Source of the DNA: Kazachstania africana CBS 2517
Lineage: Eukaryota > Ascomycota > Saccharomycetes > Saccharomycetales > Saccharomycetaceae
Length of the DNA stretch: 64,000 nucleotides
Direction of reading: 5' to 3'
Assembly (NCBI RefSeq): GCF_000304475.1
Contig: NC_018940.1
Location: 682,001 to 746,000, forward strand
A program made the position numbers and the translations under genes. A model generated the notes under the pieces. That model ran no database searches and had not been told where the DNA came from. It saw nothing but the letters and a program-made list of their open reading frames with translations. Below are positions 21,385 through 30,597 of this stretch, one piece after another. How positions within the stretch are numbered: position 1 is the first letter of the stretch; each line of letters starts with the position of its first letter.

Positions 21385-23832
21385 ATGACTGAATCAAATG
21401 AAATTAGTACGCGAGATACACAGAAACCACTTCAACAGGCTCACAATCAGTCCTTATTAGATGATGCCTCTACTTTATTATTGTTTTCACAAGGGAACAG
21501 AAGAGAATCACAGCAACCATCAAAACCTACTGTACATCCTACCACTAACCGCAGTCCGATCAACACAACGAATTTACCTCCTCCACCAGTCCTACAACCC
21601 ATGACTAGACCATCTTTTTCAGGAACTACCGTGCTAGATCCCATGGGAAGACCAATGTTGACAATGCCTAATACTGCTGCTGCAATAATGACCGTCCCTA
21701 CAGATACACCTACTACACGAAGAAAATCATCATTACAATCAAATATACTCCCTCCAGTGTCGAACTTCAATTCCGTCCAATCTGCATCCCAATCAGTAAT
21801 GAATCAAGATATGTTACAACATCAATTTGCATCCAGATCCGAATCCATACCTTCTTCCTCCATAGGTAATACACCTCCAAAATCCAGATCACGATCAATA
21901 ACGAACAAGGACACTTCTGCCATTGCAGCAGCAGCAGCAGCATTGGCAACAGCAGCCAATATACCACTGCCATTAAGAAAACACGAACTTGAAGTCACAC
22001 AAAAGAAGGAAGAAATAGAAGAAAACGACGAAGAACATGAAGAGCATCCAAAGAAAAAATCCAAGACAGCAAAAGACCATGAATGGCCAATCCCTGACTC
22101 TTACGTAGTCGATCAGGATTCTGGTATAATTACCTGTATTTGTGAATTTAATGATGATGATGGTTTCACAGTGCAGTGTGAACATTGTAACAGATGGCAA
22201 CATGCTATATGTTATGGTATTGAAAGGGTCGAGGACGTTCCCGATCTTTATTTATGTAATGCATGCAATCCAAGAAAATTAGATATCAAACACGCAAAGA
22301 TGATTCAAAAAAATAGGAAAGAGAATGATCTTATACACAAACAGGAAAACGAATATAATCAAGCCCAGAATAATAGAAGAAGAAGAAAAACTGAGTCTAC
22401 TAATGAACATGACAACAAATCTACTGAGACTCAAAACGATATCAGTACCAAAACAGACAACAAGGACGGAAGCAACGATCGTGACAGCAATCTGCCACCT
22501 GATAACAACATTTATAAGAAAAAGGAACATATGCTTACAGCATCGGACGCGTATGCTGCCGTCTATCTGTCATTGAATGAATTAAAATATAAGGACAAAT
22601 ATGTTAAGCTATTTCTTGAGAACCACATTAACGATGACTGCGTCATTCCATACAAAGAAAATGAGTTCAGCTCGATCCCGATAGACATATCTACTTCTTC
22701 TGATGCAAGTTACTTACGATCATTTCCTGGATTCAGCAAGTTGGGGATTGCAATTCAACAGGACTGTAATAAAAATGATCTGATATGTGAACTTCTAGGT
22801 GAACTTGATTTTCAAAGAAACTATATCACGAATCCAAGAAATCACTACAGAATTTGGGGTACGACAAAGAGGAAGGTTTTTTTCCATCCAGACTGGCCTC
22901 TAGTGCTAGATGAAAGGCTTTGTGGTAATTTGACCAGATATTTAAGAAGGAGTTGTTACCCCAACGTAGAACTTGTGACGATAAGGTTGAAAGACAATTC
23001 GATCAAATTTGTCTTAAGAGCTTTACAGGATTTGGAAAAGGGAGACGAACTACACATTGGCTGGAACTGGGATTTTACTCACCCTATTTTACAGTTAATA
23101 AAGGGTAACATGAATTTTGATGCTTTAGATGACAACATGAAGTTTACACTTATTCATTCAGTCGATACAATATTGGGGTCCTGTGAATGCGCATGTGGTA
23201 ATAACAGCAAGGACTGTCACTTGTTGAAGGTTAAAAAACTGTCCACGAATCTTTACAAATCAGTAAAATCAAAGATGAACAATAGATTCAAACTGAATGA
23301 GATATTAAATCATTATCAAAGTAAGCGAAACAAAAGGCCAGAGCCAATCTTAGATTGCTTAGTTAAACAGGCAAACGAAAGAGAGTCAAAAGATATACCA
23401 CATCCTCCAAGTATTGATGAATCTATACGGATGGGAGAAAAGAAAAATGAAGGAGTTCTTGAACACGATATCCAAGCATCATCTCCTTCATCTCCTCCAA
23501 AAAATAATACTCAGCCTTTCAAGCTAAAACTTTATGAAAACTATCATACCTCTTTTAAAACTATTGACTCATTGCAATCCACTGCAAGTAAAATACCTTC
23601 AGAGTACGACGAATCAGATTGTACTGAGCTGGATAAGCTAGCCATCCCAATCCCATTTCCCCTACCGATGGACATCAATGACAAAAGCCCCAAGGCTGTG
23701 GAAAATTCAGAGCAATTGAACGAGTCCAAAACGTTGGAACTCAGTGATAAGATAAATAAAGTCGAAGAGCATTCCCAGAATATTAAGAAAAAATTAAGTT
23801 TTGCGGATTATAGAAAAAAACAACATAAATAG
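21385..23832 (+). CDS. SET3: PHD- and SET-domain protein Set3 (Set3C histone deacetylase complex)
   Basis: An 815-residue protein (S. cerevisiae Set3 is 751, its duplicate Set4 is 560). A PHD finger spans about 247-297 with the Cys4-His-Cys3 pattern CICEF...CEHCNRWQHAICYG...CNACN. A SET domain lies at about 445-565 (SKLGIAIQQD ... GDELHIGWNWDF). The N-terminus is Pro/Thr/Ser-rich with an alanine tract near 179-185; the C-terminus is charged and low complexity. Set3 scaffolds the Hos2-Hst1-Snt1-Sif2 complex; its PHD reads H3K4 methylation, and its SET domain is regarded as inactive. The position between SPO14 and SAP fits SET3 (YKR029C), and length also favours Set3 over Set4. Confidence 0.93.
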   Translation: MTESNEISTRDTQKPLQQAHNQSLLDDASTLLLFSQGNRRESQQPSKPTVHPTTNRSPINTTNLPPPPVLQPMTRPSFSGTTVLDPMGRPMLTMPNTAAAIMTVPTDTPTTRRKSSLQSNILPPVSNFNSVQSASQSVMNQDMLQHQFASRSESIPSSSIGNTPPKSRSRSITNKDTSAIAAAAAALATAANIPLPLRKHELEVTQKKEEIEENDEEHEEHPKKKSKTAKDHEWPIPDSYVVDQDSGIITCICEFNDDDGFTVQCEHCNRWQHAICYGIERVEDVPDLYLCNACNPRKLDIKHAKMIQKNRKENDLIHKQENEYNQAQNNRRRRKTESTNEHDNKSTETQNDISTKTDNKDGSNDRDSNLPPDNNIYKKKEHMLTASDAYAAVYLSLNELKYKDKYVKLFLENHINDDCVIPYKENEFSSIPIDISTSSDASYLRSFPGFSKLGIAIQQDCNKNDLICELLGELDFQRNYITNPRNHYRIWGTTKRKVFFHPDWPLVLDERLCGNLTRYLRRSCYPNVELVTIRLKDNSIKFVLRALQDLEKGDELHIGWNWDFTHPILQLIKGNMNFDALDDNMKFTLIHSVDTILGSCECACGNNSKDCHLLKVKKLSTNLYKSVKSKMNNRFKLNEILNHYQSKRNKRPEPILDCLVKQANERESKDIPHPPSIDESIRMGEKKNEGVLEHDIQASSPSSPPKNNTQPFKLKLYENYHTSFKTIDSLQSTASKIPSEYDESDCTELDKLAIPIPFPLPMDINDKSPKAVENSEQLNESKTLELSDKINKVEEHSQNIKKKLSFADYRKKQHK

Positions 23833-24151
23833 ACAGAGGAGGATAATTTTTCTTTGCATTTATCGAAGTTGCATTTCTCTTATTGAGTAACATTTAAGTT
23901 TTTTTTTTACTTTTTGATATTAGATATTATTTATATAATTCTGTATTATTTCAGTTTTCTTTAACTAATATACCATCATTATTCAACATGACTTTTGATT
24001 TTCGAAGATCTTCAATGCTGTTTTTTCTCTTATGCCCATCCGAGTTTCGAGATAGAAGGCGCCTTTCACAGTATGGTATGGAAAAATTATAACTGCATTT
24101 TGAGATAACTAGAAAAGCCATCGAGTTGCAACTCATACAGGAGAGAGCAAA
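23833..24151. other. Intergenic: SET3 3' end and RQT4 promoter
   Basis: 319 bp, AT-rich, with T tracts just after SET3 (23898-23907) consistent with a 3' end region. No specific site identified. Confidence 0.5.
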
Positions 24152-25669
24152 ATGACCAAAGTGCAGGCAGTTGAATATGCGCTAAGCCAAATTCCCCAAA
24201 TATTACCTTTGGAGGAGAGTGAAGTTAGAACTCTTATCGACCAAAATTTAAGTACTAATAAAGATCCCGAATCAATTGCAGAAAGCTTTCTTGATGTCTT
24301 AGGTCATGGCGATCTTTCATTCCAATTCGTCTTCCATTTTAATGAACTGCTTAATCAAGAAGAACCTAAAGAAAAAATTGCAAGTGGCATAATTCAAAAC
24401 AATCAAGGACACCTTGAAAGGGAAAGACATGAGCAACCGACAACTGAATCGACGCCCGTGGTAGAGCCACCTAAAATAAACGAAACGATAGCGGTAAAGA
24501 GAGCTCAGAAGAAGGCATCTAAGCCATTATCTAGCAAGCAAGAAAAATTAAAATCCTTGGAAGAGATTAGCGATGCAGTGAATCTTCTAACAGTTACGCG
24601 GCCGGCTTCAAATGCAGCAGAATATAAATGCTCTTGTCAAGGCAGAAGACATCCTATTTTCACAGTGGCACCAAATTGTCTCTCATGTGGAAAAGTCATT
24701 TGTGCACGAGAGGGACTTAATTTAAACAACTGTACTTTTTGCGGGGCAGAGTTGATACCAATCGAAGAAAGGCTGGAGCTAATCAAACAACTAAACTTAG
24801 AAAAAGATGCACTGAATAAGAATGATACTGGAAACAGAGAAATTAAGAAAAAAACGAAGAAGAAGACTTATAAGATCTCATCTGGTATGGGTAAAAATCT
24901 TTTCAATGAGCAGGATAAATTGTTTGACTTTATCGAGAGAGAAAAGGAGAGAGAACGTAGAAGAGAAGAAGTCTTACGAGATAAGGAAAGCTTGGAAGAT
25001 TCACAGAGGGAAACATATGAAAAACTAGATGCATTGGAAATCAATGATAAAGCTGATCAAGAATTGAAAGCTGCACAAGAAAGGCTAGAAAATTTATTAC
25101 ATTTCCAAGATACATCTGCAGAACGTACCAAGATTATTGACAATGTCAGCGATTTTGATATGTCTGCTGACGTTGGATTATGGGGAAATGCAAGAGAAAG
25201 AGCATTGATGCTGAAAAATCAGCAAAGAAATTTGAAGAAGTGGGAAAAATTAGAAAGCGAGAGGAATGGCCGGCGTGACAAGTACGTAGTCAGTCTGAAC
25301 TTGGGAGTTGATGGAAAAGTCACAATGACTGAAGCTGTTAAAGATAATGATAATGTACGTGCTAACTCCGACGATGACTTGGAAAATATTTCAGATGAGG
25401 AAGATCTAAGTCATTTGAAAGATATAAAGACCTATAAGGACCAAATAAATTCCGAAAAAACTTTACAAGACAGAATCCTTCAATCCAACATTTGGGATCT
25501 TGAAAAAGACAAAAAGCAATTCGAGAGACCTATATATGTTGATGACGAAGACACTGTGGAGAACAATGGAAAGGAACTTGAGGAAATGAATACGCCGTTG
25601 AAACAAAGAGTTCAAATATCTAAAAATGATAGTACTTCATTGGAAGAGAATATTCTTGCAGTCCTATGA
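24152..25669 (+). CDS. RQT4: RQT complex subunit Rqt4 (YKR023W, TRIP4/ASC-1-type zinc finger)
   Basis: A 505-residue protein (S. cerevisiae YKR023W is 530). The N-terminus (MTKVQAVEYALSQIPQILPL) matches YKR023W. A zf-C2HC5 finger of the TRIP4/ASC-1 type covers about 160-200, with CSCQGRRHPIF, CLSCGKVIC and CTFCG. It is followed by a long charged helical region from about 240 to 370. Rqt4 acts with the helicase Slh1 and Cue3 in the ribosome-quality-control trigger complex, which splits collided ribosomes marked by Hel2 ubiquitination. The finger arrangement is clear and identification is firm. Confidence 0.94.
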   Translation: MTKVQAVEYALSQIPQILPLEESEVRTLIDQNLSTNKDPESIAESFLDVLGHGDLSFQFVFHFNELLNQEEPKEKIASGIIQNNQGHLERERHEQPTTESTPVVEPPKINETIAVKRAQKKASKPLSSKQEKLKSLEEISDAVNLLTVTRPASNAAEYKCSCQGRRHPIFTVAPNCLSCGKVICAREGLNLNNCTFCGAELIPIEERLELIKQLNLEKDALNKNDTGNREIKKKTKKKTYKISSGMGKNLFNEQDKLFDFIEREKERERRREEVLRDKESLEDSQRETYEKLDALEINDKADQELKAAQERLENLLHFQDTSAERTKIIDNVSDFDMSADVGLWGNARERALMLKNQQRNLKKWEKLESERNGRRDKYVVSLNLGVDGKVTMTEAVKDNDNVRANSDDDLENISDEEDLSHLKDIKTYKDQINSEKTLQDRILQSNIWDLEKDKKQFERPIYVDDEDTVENNGKELEEMNTPLKQRVQISKNDSTSLEENILAVL

Positions 25670-26113
25670 TCAATCCAGTATACACTCATATATTCGATTC
25701 ATATAATCTGTAGACTAAAAAAATATATGTACATATATTATACTATTCGATCTCGCATGACTCGAAATGTGTGTCCTGCGGACCCATTAAATTATATTCT
25801 GACACCTGCGCTAGATAAATAGAGAAATTCTTTCTCATCGCGTCGCTAGAAATAAAAGTGCCTCATTACTGACAAAATTTAACCACAAGCTCGATCATAA
25901 GAGTGGAAAACACTGGTACTTAGCAACAAAGTGGAAGCAACTGAAACGAATATGCTACCGGGAGTAGCAAAACGAAACCAAATCCTCAACCAACATGAAG
26001 CAGAGGTATCATGGTGCATCATATTCATTGGTTTATTGCGATAAAATATGATCTAGTTGATAATTATACTAATATACATGTTAAAATAAATGTTTCTTGT
26101 GTCGCAGAAAATT
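25670..26113. other. Convergent intergenic between RQT4 and DBP7
   Basis: 444 bp between two converging genes. TATATATGT-type efficiency elements for 3' end formation are visible near 25722-25738. Nothing else recognised. Confidence 0.5.
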
Positions 26114-28348
26114 TTAATAATTAAATTCACTTGCACTCTCTCTTACAGCCATACGAGCTATACGCCACATCTTATTTTTAGAATTTTCTTTGCTTGGTCT
26201 GTTTTCACTATTTTGTTGTTTACTAGCATTCAAACCCATAGCTTTTGGTCTTTCTCTCAGGGCAAAACTCTTTGCTAGATGCCCTAAATGCACATACTTC
26301 ACGTTGAAAAATTGTTTCTCAACTGATACATGAGTGGCATAAGCTCTAATGTGACTGCTATAACCTTTCATTGCAAGATCTTTAAAAGATGAATCTTCTA
26401 ACACATGCCTTTCAATATTAAGATGCCATGTGGTTGCGTTGGTATCCCACTCTAATGAGGCTTTGTTATTATTCTTGTCACCCAAATCATTTCTGTCTAC
26501 TTTCATATTGCTGAAGGATGGCTTCAATATGTCTTCATCAAATTTTAATAACTTCCAACCCATTGGATGATATTTTCTGATATAATCCATGTAACCTTCT
26601 TCTTCTCCAGGAAGTAAAAATAACAAACTCTCACCACTTTTACCAGCACGAGCAGTACGACCAATTCTATGGAGATGATCATCCACGCTGAAAGGAGGAT
26701 CCATTTCAATGACGGTCCCAACATATGGCAAATCCAAACCTCTACTGGCAACGTCAGTACAAAACATGATCAAATGTTTACCGTTCGTTGCTTCATTATC
26801 TGTAGCAAAATGCTTCAAAGTTGAGGTTCTTATTTGCTGCGAAAGTGAACCATGCAGCTTGTAACAAATAATATTTGGATCCTGATCTTCACCAGCATTC
26901 GGAAGAGTCCCATTTCCCTTGGTAAGAAGTCTCACAGTGTCTCCAACTAGATTACGATAATTTGAATCAGTGGATGAAAATGCCTCATAATGGAAGTCAA
27001 CGCTATCAGAACATGAAAGGAAAACCATAGTACGAAGTAGTTTTTTGTGGTTTCTCGTCAAATCCTTTTTTGTTATATTGATCAGCGTTGCCCCCAGCGT
27101 AACCAGTCTTAGCTTTGGTGGAACGATTGTTATCTTTTGTAAGAGTTGATCTGGTGCTACTTGAGTAGTTTCCTCTTTCTCTGAGCTGCCCTTCGTATTA
27201 CTATTTGATATTAATTTATTATTCTTCAGTGCCACTTTACCTAGCTTACTGACGACGTCGTTAATAGTTGCACTACATAAAACACGTATTATTCGATGAG
27301 GCAACGCTGGATACATTTTTGTATCTAAATCAACAGAGTGAATTATCTCCATAATTTGTCTCACAGTTTCCTCAAAACCTAATTCCATTAATTTATCACC
27401 CTCATCTAGAACTACATATCTTAGAGTTGCTGCTAGTTGTTCGCGAATAACTTTTGTATTTTGAAGATGGTCTAAAATACGACCTGGCGTACCAATAATA
27501 AAGTTACAACCTTTGCGTAGTCTTGCCTTTTCGGATTTTTTGCGTTCCCCACCAATTAATAGGCAAGGAACCAAATAGTGGCAGCAATTTGCCAATGTAG
27601 AGGCCACATGATAAATCTGTGACGCTAATTCACGTGTTGGCGCTATGATCAAAGCAAAACACCCAGATTTACGATCAACACGCTCATTCATATTCAAAAT
27701 AGAAGAGAATATCGGTAACAAATACGATAGTGTTTTACCTGAACCCGTTTGGGAGTGAATAAATAGGTCATTATCACTACCTTTAGAAGAAAGATTTGGG
27801 ACAGCCAATTTTTGGATACTAGTAGGTTTCTTTATTCTCATTTTCTCAATTAGATGTGACAATATCGGTTCTTTTATACCCAAGGATTCGAATGAATCAT
27901 CTAATAAAGGAGCATTGGAAGCAGTTACTACCGTGTCTTCATTTTGTGCATTCGAGTTCACAGAAGTTTCAATCTGTCTGTTAGAAGTAAATAATGAAGA
28001 TACAACCTGACTACTAGGTGGTAAATTTGATTGCACTAAAGCCTGGGTTTTTGGTAATTCGTCATTGGTTCCAGTACTTTGAAATTTAGTGCCGCGATTA
28101 CTAGATGGAGTATTCTTCCTTTTGTTTGGCATATCGGAAAGGTCTGCAGTAATTCTAGAGCTGTTGCCTCTGTTTTCAGTTTCTTCATGTGACCTTTTTC
28201 TATCCGTCTTCTTATCATCCATTGCCATTCTTAGTTTTCTTCTATCTTTCCATCTCCCTCCTGTAATCTTGTTAGATCTTTTCGTTGCGTTGGAACCACT
28301 CTCATCTGAGGTGGTAAAATTCAGTATCATACCATCATTATCGCTCAT
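26114..28348 (-). CDS. DBP7: DEAD-box ATPase Dbp7, 60S ribosome biogenesis
   Basis: A 744-residue protein (S. cerevisiae Dbp7 is 742). A basic N-terminus (about 1-110, rich in Lys/Arg) precedes the helicase core. Motifs seen are the Q motif (KKPTSIQKLAVP near 173), Walker A HSQTGSGKT near 196, PTRELASQ, VLDEGDKLMELGF with DEGD in place of DEAD near 314, the CSAT motif III, and the C-terminal HRIGRTARAGKSG near 560. The DEGD variant is also found in S. cerevisiae Dbp7, so it is not a defect. Dbp7 acts in the nucleolus on early pre-60S particles and on snoRNA release. It is divergent from RPC37 (191-bp shared promoter). Confidence 0.97.
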   Translation of the reverse strand: MSDNDGMILNFTTSDESGSNATKRSNKITGGRWKDRRKLRMAMDDKKTDRKRSHEETENRGNSSRITADLSDMPNKRKNTPSSNRGTKFQSTGTNDELPKTQALVQSNLPPSSQVVSSLFTSNRQIETSVNSNAQNEDTVVTASNAPLLDDSFESLGIKEPILSHLIEKMRIKKPTSIQKLAVPNLSSKGSDNDLFIHSQTGSGKTLSYLLPIFSSILNMNERVDRKSGCFALIIAPTRELASQIYHVASTLANCCHYLVPCLLIGGERKKSEKARLRKGCNFIIGTPGRILDHLQNTKVIREQLAATLRYVVLDEGDKLMELGFEETVRQIMEIIHSVDLDTKMYPALPHRIIRVLCSATINDVVSKLGKVALKNNKLISNSNTKGSSEKEETTQVAPDQLLQKITIVPPKLRLVTLGATLINITKKDLTRNHKKLLRTMVFLSCSDSVDFHYEAFSSTDSNYRNLVGDTVRLLTKGNGTLPNAGEDQDPNIICYKLHGSLSQQIRTSTLKHFATDNEATNGKHLIMFCTDVASRGLDLPYVGTVIEMDPPFSVDDHLHRIGRTARAGKSGESLLFLLPGEEEGYMDYIRKYHPMGWKLLKFDEDILKPSFSNMKVDRNDLGDKNNNKASLEWDTNATTWHLNIERHVLEDSSFKDLAMKGYSSHIRAYATHVSVEKQFFNVKYVHLGHLAKSFALRERPKAMGLNASKQQNSENRPSKENSKNKMWRIARMAVRESASEFNY

Positions 28349-28445
28349 ATTTATTCTATGGAGATTCCTGTGTTTCCTATATATACGTAGTAGCGTATGA
28401 TTCTTCCATTATTTTTAAAGTTAACGCTAAAATAAATCGATGCTC

Positions 28446-28456
28446 TAAAAATTTTC
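28446..28456 (-). promoter_or_regulatory. Possible RRPE element in the DBP7-RPC37 divergent promoter
   Basis: On the minus strand this reads TGAAAATTTTT, close to the RRPE consensus found upstream of ribosome-biogenesis genes. It lies about 100 bp from the DBP7 start. AT-rich background makes chance occurrence possible. Confidence 0.35.
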
Positions 28457-28539
28457 AGCGGGAATATAATTGAAAACTAATATTCTTTGATATCAAATAG
28501 CATATTATTTGATGAAATAAAGTGAAAACCAAGAAGATT

Positions 28540-29322
28540 ATGAGTGCCAAGAATAATCTATTTGTAAATGAAGAAGAAGAAGAGGAGAACAATGACCGTA
28601 TGATTTCTGATGAAACTCAAACAAATTTAGAGAGCATTGATAGCGAACAAATGAACACCGAAGAAGATGACGATGATCCTATAGTAAAGGAAATACCGAT
28701 AAACCTGGCGGGTAAAGATGAGAATTTGCATGCATTTCAATATGTGTCTAAAGCCAAACTCATAGGTGGTAAGCTTGCAGATCACCCTTTCATTGCAGCT
28801 GCAAGATATAAGACCAAGTCATCAGTTTGGGAGTTAGATACTCCATTAAATGAAAGTGCATTCTTCAACAAAAACAAAGCAGAGGAAGATTGGAATGATG
28901 TTAAGGTCCAAACTCTCAGAGGTGTCAGTGTTCCAAATGAAGGACAATATGCTGCATTCATGTCCGAGGGACAGGCGTACCTGGTACCGATCAAAACGAT
29001 ATGTCAGTTGCGACCATATTTCAAGTACATCGATGACATTACACAACAAAAGAAGAACGTGGAAGCAAAACAAAATCCAAACCCTGCAACTCAAAAGGCA
29101 CAAGTGGTTACCATGTCTGTGAAAAGTGTAAATGATCCTACGCAAATCAGATTAGCTGGTTCATTATTAGCACATAAGGTTGTTGATGAAGAACAGCCTC
29201 TTGAATTGTCTTGGGCTGAAAATACTTTCGAGCAATTCAAGGCGTCTATGATCAAGGAATGTTCGGAGCATATATTGAAACCAACGGAGACAGAGCATGA
29301 GTATATGAAGAGTTTAATATAG
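28540..29322 (+). CDS. RPC37: RNA polymerase III subunit C37
   Basis: A 260-residue protein when started at the ATG at 28540 (MSAKNNLFVNEEEEEE). The open frame extends six codons further upstream, but that extension begins with GTG at 28522, and the homolog (282 residues, starting MSIDNKLFV) supports the ATG. The N-terminus is acidic. The conserved core runs from DDPIVKEIPINL through HPFIAAARYK and QAYLVPIKTICQLRPYFKYID to VVTMSVKSVNDPTQIRLAGSLLAHK. C37 pairs with C53 as a TFIIF-like heterodimer on Pol III and is required for termination and reinitiation. Position between DBP7 and GCN3 matches YKR025W. Confidence 0.96.
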   Translation: MSAKNNLFVNEEEEEENNDRMISDETQTNLESIDSEQMNTEEDDDDPIVKEIPINLAGKDENLHAFQYVSKAKLIGGKLADHPFIAAARYKTKSSVWELDTPLNESAFFNKNKAEEDWNDVKVQTLRGVSVPNEGQYAAFMSEGQAYLVPIKTICQLRPYFKYIDDITQQKKNVEAKQNPNPATQKAQVVTMSVKSVNDPTQIRLAGSLLAHKVVDEEQPLELSWAENTFEQFKASMIKECSEHILKPTETEHEYMKSLI

Positions 29323-29406
29323 TACTTCGTAATTAAAATTCGTGTGATATATATTTATATATGTGATTTCTGTGTCTGAGTGCATATAAGATTGTTTTTA
29401 GATCTA

Positions 29407-30333
29407 TCAATCATACCACATCTTGATCAGTTCTTCTGAAACAGCACTTGGGGTTAATACACCCAAATCCGTAATCAATGCAGTGATATATTCGTGAGAA
29501 GTGTAGTCAATAGCTGGACCACGTAGAATATCATCATCATCGTCTGAACGACGAGAAAAGTCCAGACTTTTCCTTGCCATTGGTAAATCATCAGAAGATA
29601 ACGGGAACATACGAACAAACTTATGACTTTCTGTGACTACATAGAAAGGTTTTCTAGCATTCTGTGCAAGAACACCGATTGAATTTGTTCCAACAATATT
29701 AATAATACCACCACTTTCTGCAACACCTTCTGCCCCTACGATAACTTTATCAACCTTATCAATAATAGAGCCTACCGCACTATCTACTACCATAGTAACG
29801 GGTATACCTTTCTTTTCTAAAAATGCATATAGTTGTTTACCTTGTATAGTAGGCCTTGATTCAGTAACGACACATCTAAATCTAATTAATTTTTCTGCAG
29901 CATGGCTCAATAAAGAGGCGACAGCTCTGGAAAACCCATGAACTAAAATAATATCATCATCTGTAATGAAATCAATACCTATTTCAGCAATCTTGTCACG
30001 AGACATTTTAGCCCTGGAGACGAATAATTGACCATTTTCTATTAAATGCTGTTTGCAATTTTCCCAGTCACCATAAAGATGTAAATTTCTAATAACAAAT
30101 CTCATGAAAATGTCACAGCCTGCTCTCAAAGAAACAGAGTTAGGAATAGATTGAACTAATTCATCCACTGCCAGCTGTATTGTAGTTATGACTTCTGCGG
30201 CTGTACTTGGGTTTTTCACTCTTAATAATGTAACCAACGCTTCAATAGCAGCTATTGGCATTGTCATTTCCGAATCCTCTTCTAGAAACTTAAGATACGT
30301 TTGCGTAATGTTAAAACTTTCATCGTTCATCAT
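29407..30333 (-). CDS. GCN3: eIF2B alpha subunit Gcn3
   Basis: A 308-residue protein (S. cerevisiae Gcn3 is 305) with near-identical blocks such as NSVSLRAGCDIFMRFV, LHLYGDWENCKQHLIENG and VVTESRP, and the C-terminal PSAVSEELIKMWYD. It belongs to the eIF2B alpha/beta/delta family with a Rossmann-like C-terminal domain. Gcn3 is the regulatory alpha subunit that senses phosphorylated eIF2 and slows guanine exchange, which induces GCN4 translation. Two adjacent ATGs exist at 30333 and 30330; either could be used and the difference is one residue. It is convergent with RPC37 (84-bp gap). Confidence 0.98.
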   Translation of the reverse strand: MMNDESFNITQTYLKFLEEDSEMTMPIAAIEALVTLLRVKNPSTAAEVITTIQLAVDELVQSIPNSVSLRAGCDIFMRFVIRNLHLYGDWENCKQHLIENGQLFVSRAKMSRDKIAEIGIDFITDDDIILVHGFSRAVASLLSHAAEKLIRFRCVVTESRPTIQGKQLYAFLEKKGIPVTMVVDSAVGSIIDKVDKVIVGAEGVAESGGIINIVGTNSIGVLAQNARKPFYVVTESHKFVRMFPLSSDDLPMARKSLDFSRRSDDDDDILRGPAIDYTSHEYITALITDLGVLTPSAVSEELIKMWYD

Positions 30334-30597
30334 CTTAGTGGCTTACGGCTTATAATTTTACTATTACTATCTTCTTGAATAGCACTCTTTCTTATATTGA
30401 AGTTTTCTTGAATCCATTAATTTTTTTCATCAACCACCTTCCTCCTCATCGCACACACGATTTGAAGCAAGAAAACGAAAGCGAAGATTTCCTCTATGAA
30501 TTAAAAAAATGTCATACAAATGTCAGATTTTAAATGTATAATGTAGAATGTTATATATATGTAGTTAAGTCATGGATTATGTAGAAATGAATGCAAT

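Noticed and set aside
27397..27415. DEGD instead of DEAD in the Dbp7 motif II, as a possible inactivating change
   Set aside because: The same variant is present in functional S. cerevisiae Dbp7.
28522..28539. Six-codon N-terminal extension of RPC37
   Set aside because: It begins with GTG; the ATG at 28540 matches the start of the S. cerevisiae protein.
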